NCBI RefSeq assembly: GCF_030929505.1
Contig: NZ_JAVFVV010000002.1
Span: 124,001-188,000 of the forward strand
Source of the DNA: Mesorhizobium sp. LHD-90
GTDB lineage: Bacteria; Pseudomonadota; Alphaproteobacteria; Rhizobiales; Rhizobiaceae
DNA: 64,000 nt
Reading direction: 5' to 3'
Positions 63,721 to 64,000 of this stretch are shown one piece after another. How positions within the stretch are numbered: position 1 is the stretch's first letter; every line of letters starts with the position of its first letter. The notes beneath the pieces were generated by a model that was given only the letters and a program-made list of their open reading frames with translations, was not told the origin of the DNA and ran no database searches. Both the position numbers and the translations under genes were made by a program.

Positions 63721-64000
63721 ATGTTCCATCGTTTTCGCAAGTTGCATGATCATTGCGGCGGCTGGTCCATGTCCGGCGAGGGCGGCGGGCGCTTCGGCGG
63801 TCGGCGCGGCGGCGGCATGGGCGGGCCTTTCGGCCGCCATCGCGGCGGCCCGTTCGGTGGTCGCGGCCCGCGCATGTTCGACCCCGGCGCGCTGCGCCTG
63901 GTGGTGCTCGGCCTGATCGCGGAGGAACCGCGCCACGGCTACGACATCATCAAGGCGCTGGAGGCAAAGTTCCAGGGCGCATACAGCCCGAGCCCCGGCG
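63721..64000 (+). CDS. PadR-family transcriptional regulator, N-terminal part (cut by window edge)
   Basis: 93 codons are visible. After an unusual arm of about 50 residues rich in G, R, F and H (GGGRFGGRRGGGMGGPFGRH) comes the PadR winged-helix start, LRLVVLGLIAEEPRHGYDII. PadR proteins are repressors with many inducers. The rest lies outside the window. Confidence 0.85.
   Translation, partial: MFHRFRKLHDHCGGWSMSGEGGGRFGGRRGGGMGGPFGRHRGGPFGGRGPRMFDPGALRLVVLGLIAEEPRHGYDIIKALEAKFQGAYSPSPG

Overview
The window is high-GC DNA with the coding style of an alphaproteobacterium of the order Rhizobiales, most like Mesorhizobium or a relative. This is inferred from family content (DUF1127 proteins, DUF1194, DUF1638, ExoD, RTX proteins, GlxA-type regulators) and from MITE-like intergenic repeats. 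I ran no database search, so the organism call is an inference.

The main theme is stepwise demethylation of glycine betaine, spread over several loci. A corrinoid methyltransferase of the MttB family without pyrrolysine (54366-55937), its corrinoid protein (49401-50099), a methyl-corrinoid:tetrahydrofolate methyltransferase (25698-26672), a RamA-type corrinoid activator (23136-25238), MetF plus MetV (26741-28488) and a DUF1638 protein (33507-34136) would turn betaine into dimethylglycine and pass the methyl group to folate. A dimethylglycine dehydrogenase-like flavoprotein (12799-15360) and sarcosine oxidase beta (cut by the left edge) would finish the route to glycine. A GbdR-like AraC regulator (17465-18487) and shared GCGACAT palindromes suggest common control.

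Left part (0.5-12.6 kb): a mechanosensitive channel, then a seven-gene co-directional cluster (HAD-UbiA prenyltransferase, DprE1-like oxidase, SMR-type small transporter, extended SDR, class III aminotransferase, membrane glycosyltransferase-like protein, FkbM methyltransferase). It looks like a machine for making, flipping and transferring a polyprenyl-linked sugar. A 310-bp MITE-like element sits exactly between its first two genes. A GNAT/DUF1778 toxin-antitoxin pair follows.

Middle part (15-31 kb): housekeeping and regulatory genes, three DUF1127 micro-proteins around a secreted-type amidase, and the corrinoid/folate genes. Between the activator and the folate methyltransferase lie three tandem, CCA-encoding tRNA genes with leucine anticodons (UAA, CAG, GAG). 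They have short class I variable loops instead of the long arm of normal tRNA-Leu. This is the most unusual signal in the window.

Accessory part (32-49 kb): two diverged copies of an alpha/beta-hydrolase-TPR protein around an asparagine-synthetase-like amidoligase that lacks the N-terminal cysteine, three large RTX proteins with a LuxR-type regulator, a broken fourth RTX copy beside an IS remnant, and a PhyH-type oxygenase. No type I secretion genes are in the window. The right part (50-64 kb) holds a serine hydrolase, a second GNAT toxin-antitoxin cassette between 16-bp direct repeats just upstream of the betaine methyltransferase, metabolic genes, an ECF sigma factor with its VWA-domain partner, and the start of a PadR regulator.
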